From: Streptomyces sp. HNM0574
GTDB taxonomy: Bacteria > Actinomycetota > Actinomycetes > Streptomycetales > Streptomycetaceae
Direction of reading: 5' to 3'
DNA: 64,000 bases
Assembly: GCF_012726235.1 (NCBI RefSeq)
Contig: NZ_JAASAH010000002.1
Location: 124,001 to 188,000, forward strand
The position numbers and the translations under genes were made by a program. The notes under the pieces are model-generated. The model saw nothing but the letters and a program-made list of their open reading frames with translations, did no database searches and had not been told where the DNA came from. Each line of letters opens with the position of its first letter. The first letter of the stretch is position 1. Of this stretch, positions 51,201 to 58,867 are shown one piece after another.

Positions 51201-52196
51201 ATGACAGAACGCCGTGAACCGCCCGCCCGTCCGACCGTCCTGGTCCTCGACGACGACCCGTTGCCGGATCTCGGCCGGCTCGCCGGACGGGCCGAGGTCG
51301 TGCACACGGACGAGAAGGATCTCGCCGGTCTCCTCCCCTCCGCCGACGCCCTGCTGGTCTGGGATTTCCTCTCCGACGCCGTACGCGAGGCGTGGCCGGG
51401 GCCGGGGCCGAGGCCGTCCTGGGTGCACACCCCGAGCGCGGGCGTGGACCGGTTGCTCCCGGAACTCTCCGAGGGTCCCCGGGCCGCCGAAACGGTCCTC
51501 ACGAATGCCCGGGGAGTCTTCGACCAGCCCATTGCCGAATACGTGGCCGGAACCGTACTGGCCATGGCCAAGGATTTCCCCGGAACGTGGGAATTGCAGA
51601 AGCAGAGGCAGTGGCGGCACCGGGAGACAATTCGGGTCGGCGGCACCCGTGCCGTGGTCGTCGGTTCGGGCCCCATCGGCAGGGCAATTGGCCGCACTCT
51701 GCTGGCACTGGGTGTCGAAGTCGACCTCGTCGGCCGCAGGGAACGCGGCGGCGATCCGGAATTCGGGCTGGTCCACGCGGCGGGCGCGCTGGACGCGCTG
51801 CTCGGCGAGGCGGACTGGGTGGTGTGCGTGGCCCCGCTGACGGAGTCCACCCGCGGGCTCTTCGACGCGGCGGCGTTCGCGCGGATGAAGCCCACGGCCC
51901 GCTTCATCAACGTCGGCCGCGGCCAGCACGTCGTCGAGGGCGACCTGGTGGAGGCGCTCTCCCAGCGGCGGATCGCGGGCGCCGCGCTGGACGTCTTCGC
52001 CGAGGAGCCGCTGGGCGAGAGCCACCCGCTGTGGGACGTGCCCGGGCTGCTGATCTCCCCGCACATGAGCGGCGACACCATCGGCTGGCGCGACGACCTC
52101 GCCGAGCAGTTCCTCGACAACTTCGACCGCTGGACGTCCGGCGAGCCGCTGCTGAACGTGGTCGACAAACGGCTCGGGTACGTACCGACCACCTGA
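51201..52196 (+). CDS. D-2-hydroxyacid dehydrogenase
   Basis: The 331-aa protein has the D-isomer-specific 2-hydroxyacid dehydrogenase fold: the NAD(P) loop VVGSGPIGRAIG, substrate Arg in NVGRGQHVVEG, Glu in DVFAEEPLGE and active-site His in ISPHMSGDT. It reduces a 2-keto acid or oxidises a D-2-hydroxy acid; relatives include glyoxylate/hydroxypyruvate reductases. The frame is open from 51120, but MTERREPPARP at 51201 is the natural N-terminus; the ribosome site is weak. It is transcribed from the symmetric promoter at 51092-51127, with the amidase gene 140 nt downstream on the same strand. Confidence 0.88.
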   Translation: MTERREPPARPTVLVLDDDPLPDLGRLAGRAEVVHTDEKDLAGLLPSADALLVWDFLSDAVREAWPGPGPRPSWVHTPSAGVDRLLPELSEGPRAAETVLTNARGVFDQPIAEYVAGTVLAMAKDFPGTWELQKQRQWRHRETIRVGGTRAVVVGSGPIGRAIGRTLLALGVEVDLVGRRERGGDPEFGLVHAAGALDALLGEADWVVCVAPLTESTRGLFDAAAFARMKPTARFINVGRGQHVVEGDLVEALSQRRIAGAALDVFAEEPLGESHPLWDVPGLLISPHMSGDTIGWRDDLAEQFLDNFDRWTSGEPLLNVVDKRLGYVPTT

Positions 52197-52200
52197 CGGC

Positions 52201-52228
52201 GGGGACGCGGCCGCCGGGCCGTGTCCCC
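52201..52228 (+). terminator. Weak hairpin between hydroxyacid dehydrogenase and amidase genes
   Basis: GGGGACGCGG pairs with CCGTGTCCCC at 9 of 10 positions, 8-nt loop. A second hairpin-forming stretch follows at 52258-52289. These may attenuate rather than end transcription. Confidence 0.35.
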
Positions 52229-52336
52229 GTGCGCGGAGCGGGAGTTCGCTTCTCCGAGGGCCCACGCCAGGGCGTGGCGCGGGCCCACAGTCCGGGCCGG
52301 TGATGGGCCGGCCCCCGCCCTCCGGGAGGTTTCGTG

Positions 52337-53740
52337 ATGTCGGATCTCACCACCATGACTGCCGCTCAGCTCGTCGCCGGATACGCCGCGGGGGACTTCT
52401 CCCCCGTCGACGCCACCACCGCCATGCTGGACCGCGCCGAGGCCGTCCAGCCACGGGTGAACGCCTTCGTCCGGATCGACCACCGGGACGCGCTCGCGCG
52501 GGCCCGCGCCGCCGAGGAACGCTGGCGCCGGGGCGAGCCCGCCGGGCTGGTCGACGGGGTCCCGGTGACGGTGAAGGACATCCTGCTCCAGCGCGGCGGC
52601 CCCTCGTACAAGGGCTCCTGGTCGGTGGGCGAGGAGGGCCCGTGGGAGGAGGACGCGCCCTCGGTGGCGCGGCTGCGCGAGCAGGGCGCGGTCTTCCTGG
52701 GCAAGACCACCACCCCGGAGTTCGGCTGGAAGGGCGTCACCGACAGCCCCCGGCACGGCGCGACGGGCAACCCGTACGACCCGTCCCGCACCGCCGGCGG
52801 GTCCAGCGGGGGCGGCGCGGCCGCGGTGGCACTGGGCGCGGGGCCGCTGGCGCTGGGCACGGACGGCGGCGGCTCGGTGCGCATCCCGGGCTCCTTCTGC
52901 GGGGTCTTCGCGCTGAAGCCGACCTACGGGCGGGTGCCGATCTACCCGGCGAGCGCGTACGGGACGCTGGCGCACGTCGGGCCGATGACGCGGGACGCGG
53001 CGGACGCGGCGCTCGCGATGGACGTCATCAGCGGGCCCGACCCGCGCGACTGGTCCCAACTGGCCGCCCCGGCGGGCTCGTTCCGCGAGCGGCTGGAGGG
53101 CGGGGTGCGGGGCCTGCGGATCGCGTACTCGCCGGATCTGGGCGGCCGGGTGGACGTCGACCCGGAGGTGGCGGCCTCGGTGCGGCGGGCCGTGGACCGG
53201 CTGGCGGAGCTGGGCGCGCGGGTGGAGGAGCGGGACCCGGGCTTCGAGGACCCGGTGGAGGCGTTCCACACCCTGTGGTTCAGCGGCGCGGCCCGCGTCA
53301 CCGAGGCGTTCACGCCCGAGCAGCGGGCGGAGATGGACCCGGGTCTGCGCGAGGTCGTCGAACAGGGCGCGTCCTACAGCGCGTTGGACTACCTGGCCGC
53401 GGTGGACGTGCGGATGGCGCTGGGCCGGGCGATGGGGGTCTTCCACGAGACGTACGACCTGCTGGTCACCCCGTCCATGCCGGGCACGGCCTTCGGCATC
53501 GGCCGGGAGGTGCCCGAGGGTTCGGCGCACACCCGGTGGACGGGCTGGACGCCGTTCACCTACCCGTTCAACATGACGCAGCAGCCGGCGGCGAGCGTAC
53601 CCTGCGGCACGGACGGCGAAGGGCTGCCGGTCGGCGTGCAGTTGGTCGGCGCGCGGCACGCGGACGCGCTCGTGCTGCGGGCCGCGCACGCGCTGTACCA
53701 GGACGGGCTGCCCGCCTCCGTGGCGCCGCCCGCGCTGTGA
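52337..53740 (+). CDS. Amidase signature family hydrolase
   Basis: The 467-aa protein has the Ser-cisSer-Lys triad of amidase-signature enzymes: Lys in GVPVTVKDILL, and the two Ser in TAGGSSGGGAAAVA with the loop GTDGGGSVRIPGSFCG. It hydrolyses a carboxamide to acid and ammonia. The GatA-type tRNA role is unlikely because no GatB/GatC is nearby and the gene lies in a catabolic cluster. GGAGG lies 8-9 nt before the ATG at 52337; a GTG 3 nt earlier is possible. Its product could feed the racemase-family enzymes encoded divergently; substrate unknown. A terminator follows. Confidence 0.9.
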   Translation: MSDLTTMTAAQLVAGYAAGDFSPVDATTAMLDRAEAVQPRVNAFVRIDHRDALARARAAEERWRRGEPAGLVDGVPVTVKDILLQRGGPSYKGSWSVGEEGPWEEDAPSVARLREQGAVFLGKTTTPEFGWKGVTDSPRHGATGNPYDPSRTAGGSSGGGAAAVALGAGPLALGTDGGGSVRIPGSFCGVFALKPTYGRVPIYPASAYGTLAHVGPMTRDAADAALAMDVISGPDPRDWSQLAAPAGSFRERLEGGVRGLRIAYSPDLGGRVDVDPEVAASVRRAVDRLAELGARVEERDPGFEDPVEAFHTLWFSGAARVTEAFTPEQRAEMDPGLREVVEQGASYSALDYLAAVDVRMALGRAMGVFHETYDLLVTPSMPGTAFGIGREVPEGSAHTRWTGWTPFTYPFNMTQQPAASVPCGTDGEGLPVGVQLVGARHADALVLRAAHALYQDGLPASVAPPAL

Positions 53741-53752
53741 GCCCGGACTGAG

Positions 53753-53787
53753 ACGAGGGGGCGGCCCGGCGCGGGCCGCCCCCTCGT
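53753..53787. terminator. Bidirectional terminator between amidase and DUF3830 genes
   Basis: A 16-bp perfect stem (53753-53768 with 53772-53787) and a 3-nt loop between convergent genes. Confidence 0.85.
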
Positions 53788-53798
53788 GCGTGACGCCC

Positions 53799-54320
53799 TT
53801 ACGCGCGGCGGAAGTTGAGGCTTTCGCCGAGGGCTCCGGCGCGCCAGAGGTCCTGGCAGGCCTCGGCCATCTCGTCGAGTCCCTCGACGACCGTGCCCCA
53901 GACGATGCCGGGCACCCAGCCGGCGTCGCCGTTGATGAGCAGGTTGTTGCGCTCGTAGAAGAGCGCGAGGTCGACGACCGTCCTGCGGGTGGCGTGCGCG
54001 GCCTGGCCGCCCCGGGACTCCGCCGCGGCCTCGTAGCCGTAACTCGACGTGCTCAGCTGGGTGTCGCTGAAGGTGAAGTAGCAGAGGTCGCCCGGAATCG
54101 GGGTGATCGTGGGGTTCTCCAGCGGCGGCTCTTCCGGAGCAAAGGGCGGAATCAGAGTGTAGATCTCATTCCGGGCGTACTTTGCGTGGTACACGTCGCC
54201 GCCCAGGGGCAGCGCGTTCCACACCGCCGCGCACGTCACGGGCGCACGGTCGTCGAGGAGCTTCGCCGTGCAGCGCACGCCGCGCTTGTCCAGCGAGACT
54301 TCGAGGAAACGCTCAGCCAT
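53799..54320 (-). CDS. DUF3830 family protein (cyclophilin-like fold)
   Basis: The 173-aa protein shows VTCAAVWNALPLGGDVYHAKYA, GDLCYFTFSDTQ and VPGIVWGTVVEGLDEMAEACQ. I recognise it as DUF3830, small proteins with a cyclophilin-like fold usually found beside amino-acid-type ABC transporters and Asp/Glu-racemase-like enzymes; no reaction is known to me. It is cytosolic. The gene is divergent from the importer operon (139 nt between starts) and convergent with the amidase gene. CGGAGG lies 5 nt before the ATG. Its sharing of a control region with the importer suggests it handles the same substrate. Confidence 0.82.
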   Translation of the reverse strand: MAERFLEVSLDKRGVRCTAKLLDDRAPVTCAAVWNALPLGGDVYHAKYARNEIYTLIPPFAPEEPPLENPTITPIPGDLCYFTFSDTQLSTSSYGYEAAAESRGGQAAHATRRTVVDLALFYERNNLLINGDAGWVPGIVWGTVVEGLDEMAEACQDLWRAGALGESLNFRRA

Positions 54321-54341
54321 CGGGCCTCCGTTCAGGAGTAG

Positions 54342-54389
54342 TTGGTCATCAGTCGGTCAACTGCGTGTCAATGGTGACGCAGCGGTCAA
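54342..54389. promoter_or_regulatory. Operator candidate between DUF3830 and importer genes
   Basis: CTGCGT (54361-54366) and ACGCAG (54377-54382) form an inverted repeat with a 10-nt spacer. GGTCAA occurs directly repeated at 54355-54360 and 54384-54389, and the same hexamer ends the symmetric promoter palindrome at 51127. On the minus strand these read TTGACC and could be -35 boxes. Confidence 0.45.
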
Positions 54390-54459
54390 GTCCACAACGA
54401 ATGCGTGGCAGGCCGGAAACGATCCGCATAACTTCATAAGAACGGGGTACTCGCGGCCC

Positions 54460-55383
54460 ATGGCTCCACCACAAGAGCACAACATCACAGCGATGGGCAG
54501 ACGTCTGACACGACGTTCCCTGCTGACGGGGATCACCGCCGTCGGCGCCGTGGGAACTCTCGGTCTGACCGGCTGCAGCAGGGTCTCGACGGGGGACACG
54601 AAGAAAGGAGGAGACCTTCTGGAGCGACTGCGCGCGCAGGGATTCGTGCGGGTGGGAATCGCGGGCGAGCCGCCGTTCGGATATATCGACAGCGACGGCG
54701 AACTGACCGGCGAGGCACCGAAGATCGCCGAAGCCGTGTTCAAACGTCTCGGGATCGATAAAATCCAGCCCGTTCCCACGGAGTTCGGTTCTCTGATACC
54801 GGGCCTGGCGAACATGCAGTTCGACGTCGTCTCCGCCGGGATGTACATCACGCCCGAACGCTGCGACAAGGTCATTTTCTCGGACCCCACCTACGAGATG
54901 CTCGACGCCTTCATCGTCAAGAAGGGGAATCCGAAGAAACTGCACGACTACCAGGACATTGTGCGGACCGGCGCGAAACTCGCGAGCGGCACCGCGTACG
55001 CCGAGATCGACTACGCGATCGGGAACGGCATCAAGCGCTCCGACATCACCGTCCTGCCCGACCAGCTCGCCGGTCTGCTCGCCGTGGAACAGGGCCGGGC
55101 CGACGCCTTCGCCGGTACCAGCGTCACCGTCCGTACCGTGCTGGAGCAGACGAAGAGCAAGCTGGTGGAGTCCAACAAGCCCTTCCAGCCGATGATCGGC
55201 GACGAGCCGCAGATCGGCGCCGGCGGGTTCGCCTTCCGTCCCAACGAGACCACGCTGCGCGACGCGTTCAACCGCGAGCTGCACCAACTCAAGCGCAGCG
55301 GCGAACTGTTGGAGATCGTGAAGCCGCTCGGCTTCACGCGGACGGAGATGACCGACCTCACCGCCAAGGAGCTCTGCTCATGA
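54460..55383 (+). CDS. ehuB: Ehu-type substrate-binding lipoprotein
   Basis: The 307-aa protein has a twin-arginine-like and lipoprotein signal (LTRRSLLTG, then LGLTGCS; the Cys is the lipid site). The mature part is a family-3 solute-binding protein: GEPPFGYIDSDGELTGEAP, GMYITPERCDKV, AFIVKKGNPKKLHDYQDI, and the end KELCS. This pattern, including the GNP and PERC segments, matches EhuB, the ectoine/hydroxyectoine binder known from Sinorhizobium meliloti. The true ligand is not proven: the position I recall as an aromatic Phe before PERC is Tyr here. It is the first gene of a four-gene importer operon. Confidence 0.82.
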   Translation: MAPPQEHNITAMGRRLTRRSLLTGITAVGAVGTLGLTGCSRVSTGDTKKGGDLLERLRAQGFVRVGIAGEPPFGYIDSDGELTGEAPKIAEAVFKRLGIDKIQPVPTEFGSLIPGLANMQFDVVSAGMYITPERCDKVIFSDPTYEMLDAFIVKKGNPKKLHDYQDIVRTGAKLASGTAYAEIDYAIGNGIKRSDITVLPDQLAGLLAVEQGRADAFAGTSVTVRTVLEQTKSKLVESNKPFQPMIGDEPQIGAGGFAFRPNETTLRDAFNRELHQLKRSGELLEIVKPLGFTRTEMTDLTAKELCS

Positions 55384-56120
55384 CCTGGGGCCTGTGGAAC
55401 ACCTGGCTGCTGCCGGGGATCTGGGTGACGTTGCAGGTGCTGGTCCTCAGCGCGGCTCTCGGCGCCGTGGTGGCCTTCGCCATCGGGCTGGCGCGTACCT
55501 CGCGGCTGTGGATCGTGCGCTTCCTGTCCGGCGTCTACTTCGAGGTCTTCCGCGGCACGTCCGCGCTCGTGCTGATGTTCTGGATGTTCTTCGTGATGCC
55601 GCTCGCCTTCGGCTGGCAGCTGGTCCCGATGTGGGCGGCGGTGCTGGCGCTGGGCCTGTCCTACGGCGCGTACGGCTCCGAAGTCGTGCGCGGCGCGGTG
55701 CAGTCGGTGGCGACGGCGCAGCGCGAGGCGGGGATCGCGCTGAGCTTCACCCCGGCCCAGCGGATGCGCCGGATCATCCTGCCGCAGGCGTGGCCGGAGA
55801 TGATCCCGCCGTTCAACAACCTGCTGATCGAGCTGCTGAAGGGCACCGCGCTGGTCTCCATCATCAGCGTCGCGGACATCACCTTCGCGGGCGGGCTGAT
55901 CCGCAACGCCACGGGTGAGAGCTCCAAGATCTACACGATCATCCTGCTCATGTACTTCGTCCTCGCCTTCGTCATCACCCGCGGCATGCGCGTGCTCGAA
56001 CGGTCGGCGAAGGCCGGGATCGGACAGGGGGAGCCCCGGCGCGGGCTGTTCACCCGCCGGCCCGACAGCCGCGGTGAGCAGGCTCAGCCCGCCGCGCAGA
56101 CCCCCGGAGGTGCCGGATGA
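55380..56120 (+). CDS. ehuC: Ehu-type ABC importer permease
   Basis: The 246-aa protein has a His/Glu/Gln-type amino acid permease fold with about five membrane helices and the coupling EAA loop EAGIALSFTPAQRMRRIILPQ. The first helix is LLPGIWVTLQVLVLSAALGA. It overlaps the binding-protein gene by 4 nt (ATGA), so expression is coupled. It pairs with the next permease to form the membrane channel. The last 35 residues are a charged, Pro-rich cytoplasmic tail. The name follows the operon's similarity to ehu; the substrate is uncertain. Confidence 0.85.
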   Translation: MTWGLWNTWLLPGIWVTLQVLVLSAALGAVVAFAIGLARTSRLWIVRFLSGVYFEVFRGTSALVLMFWMFFVMPLAFGWQLVPMWAAVLALGLSYGAYGSEVVRGAVQSVATAQREAGIALSFTPAQRMRRIILPQAWPEMIPPFNNLLIELLKGTALVSIISVADITFAGGLIRNATGESSKIYTIILLMYFVLAFVITRGMRVLERSAKAGIGQGEPRRGLFTRRPDSRGEQAQPAAQTPGGAG

Positions 56121-56770
56121 ACTGGGACTGGTCGGCCCTCGAGGACTTCATGCCACGGTTCTGGGACGGCGTGCTCGTCACCCTCCAGGCCCTGGTGCTC
56201 GGCTCGTTGATCGCGTTCTCGCTGGGTCTGGTGTGGGCGCTCGCGCAGCGCTCGACGGCCCGGTTCGTCCGCTGGCCGGTGACGGCGCTCACCGAGTTCG
56301 TGCGCAACACTCCGCTGCTGGTGCAGCTGTTCTTCCTGTTCTACGTGCTGCCCGAGTGGGGCCCGACCCTCTCCCCGCTCACCACCGGCGTCCTCGCGCT
56401 CGGCCTGCACTACTCGACGTACACCGCCGAGGTGTACCGCGCGGGCATCGAGGGCGTGCCGAAGGGGCAGTGGGAGGCCGCCACGGCGCTCAGCCTGCCG
56501 CGCACGCGCACCTGGACCGCGGTGATCCTGCCGCAGGCCGTCCGGCGCGTGATCCCCGCGCTGGGGAACTACGTCATCGCGATGCTGAAGGACTCGCCGA
56601 TGATCGCCGTGATCGGCGTGCTCGACATGCTCGGCGAGGCCCGCCAGTTCGGCGCGCAGACCTTCCAGCCCACCGAGTCGATCACGCTGGTCGGTATCGC
56701 CTTCATCGTCATCGCCTACCCGGCTTCCCTCCTGATCCGATCCCTGGAGCGTCGTCTTGTCCGCAGTTGA
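56117..56770 (+). CDS. ehuD: Ehu-type ABC importer permease, second subunit
   Basis: The 217-aa protein has the same permease fold: first helix LVTLQALVLGSLIAFSLGLV, segment EFVRNTPLLVQLFFLFYVLP and EAA loop EAATALSLPRTRTWTAVILPQ. The FVRNTPLLVQ stretch is typical of polar amino-acid permeases. It overlaps ehuC by 4 nt and the ATPase gene by 14 nt, a tightly coupled operon. It forms a heterodimer with the first permease. Confidence 0.87.
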   Translation: MNWDWSALEDFMPRFWDGVLVTLQALVLGSLIAFSLGLVWALAQRSTARFVRWPVTALTEFVRNTPLLVQLFFLFYVLPEWGPTLSPLTTGVLALGLHYSTYTAEVYRAGIEGVPKGQWEAATALSLPRTRTWTAVILPQAVRRVIPALGNYVIAMLKDSPMIAVIGVLDMLGEARQFGAQTFQPTESITLVGIAFIVIAYPASLLIRSLERRLVRS

Positions 56771-57575
56771 GAACTCCGCCAGCCAGGAGACCCCCAATCC
56801 GAAGACCGACGGCAGCGAACTGATCCGCTTCGACGGCGTCACCAAGCGCTTCGGCGACGTCACGGTCCTGGACGACCTGGACTTCTCCGTCCGCTCCGGG
56901 AAGCACGTCACGTTGATAGGCCCGTCCGGCTCCGGCAAGACGACGATCCTGCGGCTGCTGATGACGCTGGTGAAGCCGGACGCGGGCACCATCAGCGTCG
57001 GCGGCCGCTGCCTGACGCACCAGGAGCGCGGCGGGAAGCTCGTCCCGGCGGGCGAGAAGCACATCCGCGAGGTGCGCAAGGACATCGGCATGGTGTTCCA
57101 GCAGTTCAACCTCTTCCCGAACATGAAGGTGCTGCGGAACATCACCGAGGCGCCGGTGCACGTGCTCGGCCTGTCCAAGGACGAGGCGGAGCAGCGCGCC
57201 CGCGAACTGCTCGAACTCGTCGGCCTCACCGAGCACATGGACAAGTACCCGACGATGCTCTCCGGCGGCCAGCAGCAGCGCGTCGCCATCGCCCGGGCCC
57301 TGGCCATGCGCCCGCAGGTGCTGCTGCTGGACGAGGTGACCTCGGCCCTCGACCCCGAACTCGTCGCGGGCGTACTGGACGTGCTGCGGGACATCGCGCA
57401 CTCCACGGACATCACCATGCTGTGCGTCACCCACGAGATGAGCTTCGCCCGGGACATCTCGGACGACGTGCTGATGTTCGACGGCGGCAAGGTCATCGAG
57501 TCCGGCGCCCCGGAGAAGCTCTTCAACGACCCCGAACACGAGCGCACCCGCGAGTTCCTGGGCGCGGTGCTGTGA
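56757..57575 (+). CDS. ehuA: Ehu-type ABC importer ATPase
   Basis: The 272-aa protein is a complete ABC ATPase: Walker A IGPSGSGKTT, Q-loop MVFQQFNLFPNMKVLRN, signature LSGGQQQRVAIA, Walker B VLLLDEVTSALD and H-loop CVTHEMSF. It powers uptake through the two permeases upstream. The start is a rare TTG at 56757, 7 nt after GGAG and overlapping the ehuD end; no ATG or GTG is better placed without losing the N-terminus. A strong terminator ends the operon. Confidence 0.92.
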   Translation: MSAVENSASQETPNPKTDGSELIRFDGVTKRFGDVTVLDDLDFSVRSGKHVTLIGPSGSGKTTILRLLMTLVKPDAGTISVGGRCLTHQERGGKLVPAGEKHIREVRKDIGMVFQQFNLFPNMKVLRNITEAPVHVLGLSKDEAEQRARELLELVGLTEHMDKYPTMLSGGQQQRVAIARALAMRPQVLLLDEVTSALDPELVAGVLDVLRDIAHSTDITMLCVTHEMSFARDISDDVLMFDGGKVIESGAPEKLFNDPEHERTREFLGAVL

Positions 57576-57593
57576 CCGCGACCGCATGACCGC

Positions 57594-57633
57594 TGCCCGG
57601 AGCCCGTCCCCAAAAGGGGCCGGGCTCCGGGCA
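57594..57633 (+). terminator. Terminator after the importer operon
   Basis: A 13-bp perfect stem (57594-57606 with 57621-57633) with an inner CCCC-AAAA-GGGG hairpin, 19 nt after the ATPase stop. Confidence 0.85.
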
Positions 57634-57697
57634 GTTGGGGTGCGTGACCCGGGTGCATTCCGGGCAGTCGAGGATCAGCCACCCGGCAGGCAGCCGA

Positions 57698-57748
57698 CGG
57701 CATATGCCGATAGGTGCAACGACCCCACCACACAGCCCTCTTGACCAC
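57698..57748 (+). promoter_or_regulatory. Palindrome and promoter-like element upstream of the IclR gene
   Basis: CGGCATATGCCG (57698-57709) is a perfect 12-bp palindrome. TTGACCAC at 57741-57748 repeats the first 8 bases of one arm of the 51092-51127 palindrome (minus-strand reading) and may be a -35 box or a shared regulator half site. Confidence 0.4.
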
Positions 57749-57849
57749 TATCGTGAGAAGCACTGTCGTGCGCTCTCCGCGCCGGCCGGGCTCCAGGGCC
57801 GGGCCGGAGGTCCACGGCCAGGCCGGTCGCACCCTTCAGGGAGGTCACC

Positions 57850-58608
57850 GTGGCGCTCAAGCGGGAGCCAACCACGCCGTTCCACTCTGTGCAGTACGCG
57901 CTGCGCGTGCTGGAGGCGGTGGCCCGGCACCACGACGGCGTCTCCGAGGACGTCCTCGCACGTGAGACGGGCCTGCCGCCCGGACACCTGGCGCATCTGC
58001 TGCTGATGCTGGCCCGCGAGGAGTACGTCGAGCGGCTGGCCGACCACACCTACGTGGTCGGCGAGGCCCTGGTCCTCCTCGGCTCCGGAGGGGACCGCGT
58101 CCGCGCGCTGCACGAGCGGCTGCGGAACACCCTCGGCGAACTGCGCGACAGCGTCGGCGCCGCCGTCTACCTCAGCCGTTACAAGGACGGCGAGCTGGAG
58201 ATCACCGACTACGCGGACGGCCCGGAGACCCCGGCCGTGAACCAGTGGGTCGATTTCCGGTCGGCGGTACACGCCACCGCCATCGGCAAGTGCCTCCTCG
58301 GCCAGCTCGACCACAACGGCCGCAAGGATCACCTCGCCCGGCACAAGGCCGCCCGCCTCACCTCGCGGACGATCACCGACGAACGGCTGCTGCTGAACGC
58401 ACTGGAGAACCAGCCGCCCACCGTCCCGGTGCTGGATCTCCAGGAGTACGCGGTCGGCACCGTCTGCGCCGCCGTCCCGGTCACGGCCGGGGCCTCGGTC
58501 GGCTGCCTGGCGCTGTCGCTCCCGGTGGAGAACGCGCACCGGCTGCGGCGCGCGGCCGAGACGCTGAGCCGCAAGGCCGGGCCCGTGATGCTGTCGCTCT
58601 CCCTGTGA
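57850..58608 (+). CDS. IclR family transcriptional regulator
   Basis: The 252-aa protein has an N-terminal winged helix (YALRVLEAVARHHDGVSEDV, then LARETGLPPGHLAHLLLML) and a C-terminal IclR effector domain (DFRSAVHATAIGKCLLGQL and a glycine/alanine-rich end). IclR proteins usually sense an intermediate of the pathway they control, often as local repressors. It follows the importer operon after a terminator and is the only regulator gene in the 49-58.6 kb cluster, so it is the best candidate to bind the symmetric promoter at 51092-51127 and the site before ehuB. The GTG start has GGGAGG 5 nt upstream. Confidence 0.9.
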   Translation: MALKREPTTPFHSVQYALRVLEAVARHHDGVSEDVLARETGLPPGHLAHLLLMLAREEYVERLADHTYVVGEALVLLGSGGDRVRALHERLRNTLGELRDSVGAAVYLSRYKDGELEITDYADGPETPAVNQWVDFRSAVHATAIGKCLLGQLDHNGRKDHLARHKAARLTSRTITDERLLLNALENQPPTVPVLDLQEYAVGTVCAAVPVTAGASVGCLALSLPVENAHRLRRAAETLSRKAGPVMLSLSL

Positions 58609-58641
58609 ACCGGGGCTCCGCCGGGGCGGACCGGATCTTGG

Positions 58642-58671
58642 TTATGAGCACCCCTCGGAAGGGGGTAGTAT
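58642..58671 (+). promoter_or_regulatory. Promoter of tRNA-Lys copy 2
   Basis: TTATGA (58642-58647) and TAGTAT (58666-58671) are 18 bp apart, about 42 nt before the tRNA. Unlike copy 1 it lies in a true intergenic gap. Confidence 0.5.
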
Positions 58672-58713
58672 TTCTGTTGTCGGGCCGGGGAAACGGACCG
58701 ACAAACACCGCAG

Positions 58714-58787
58714 GCGCCGTTAGCTCAGTTGGTTAGAGCAGCTGACTCTTAATCAGCGGGTCCGGGGTTCGAGTCCCTGACGGCGTA
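58714..58787 (+). tRNA. tRNA-Lys (anticodon CTT), copy 2
   Basis: Base-for-base identical to the tRNA at 43736-43809 over 74 nt, with the same anticodon and discriminator A. CCA is not encoded. Confidence 0.97.
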
Positions 58788-58793
58788 CATGTG

Positions 58794-58827
58794 AAGCGGG
58801 CCCCTCGCACAGGCGAGGGGCCCGCTT
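58794..58827 (+). terminator. Terminator after tRNA-Lys copy 2
   Basis: A 14-bp perfect stem (58794-58807 with 58814-58827), 6-nt loop, followed by TGTT. Confidence 0.85.
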
Positions 58828-58867
58828 GTTGTGCGTGCCACACCTCCCGCGGAGCGCCCGGCCGGCC

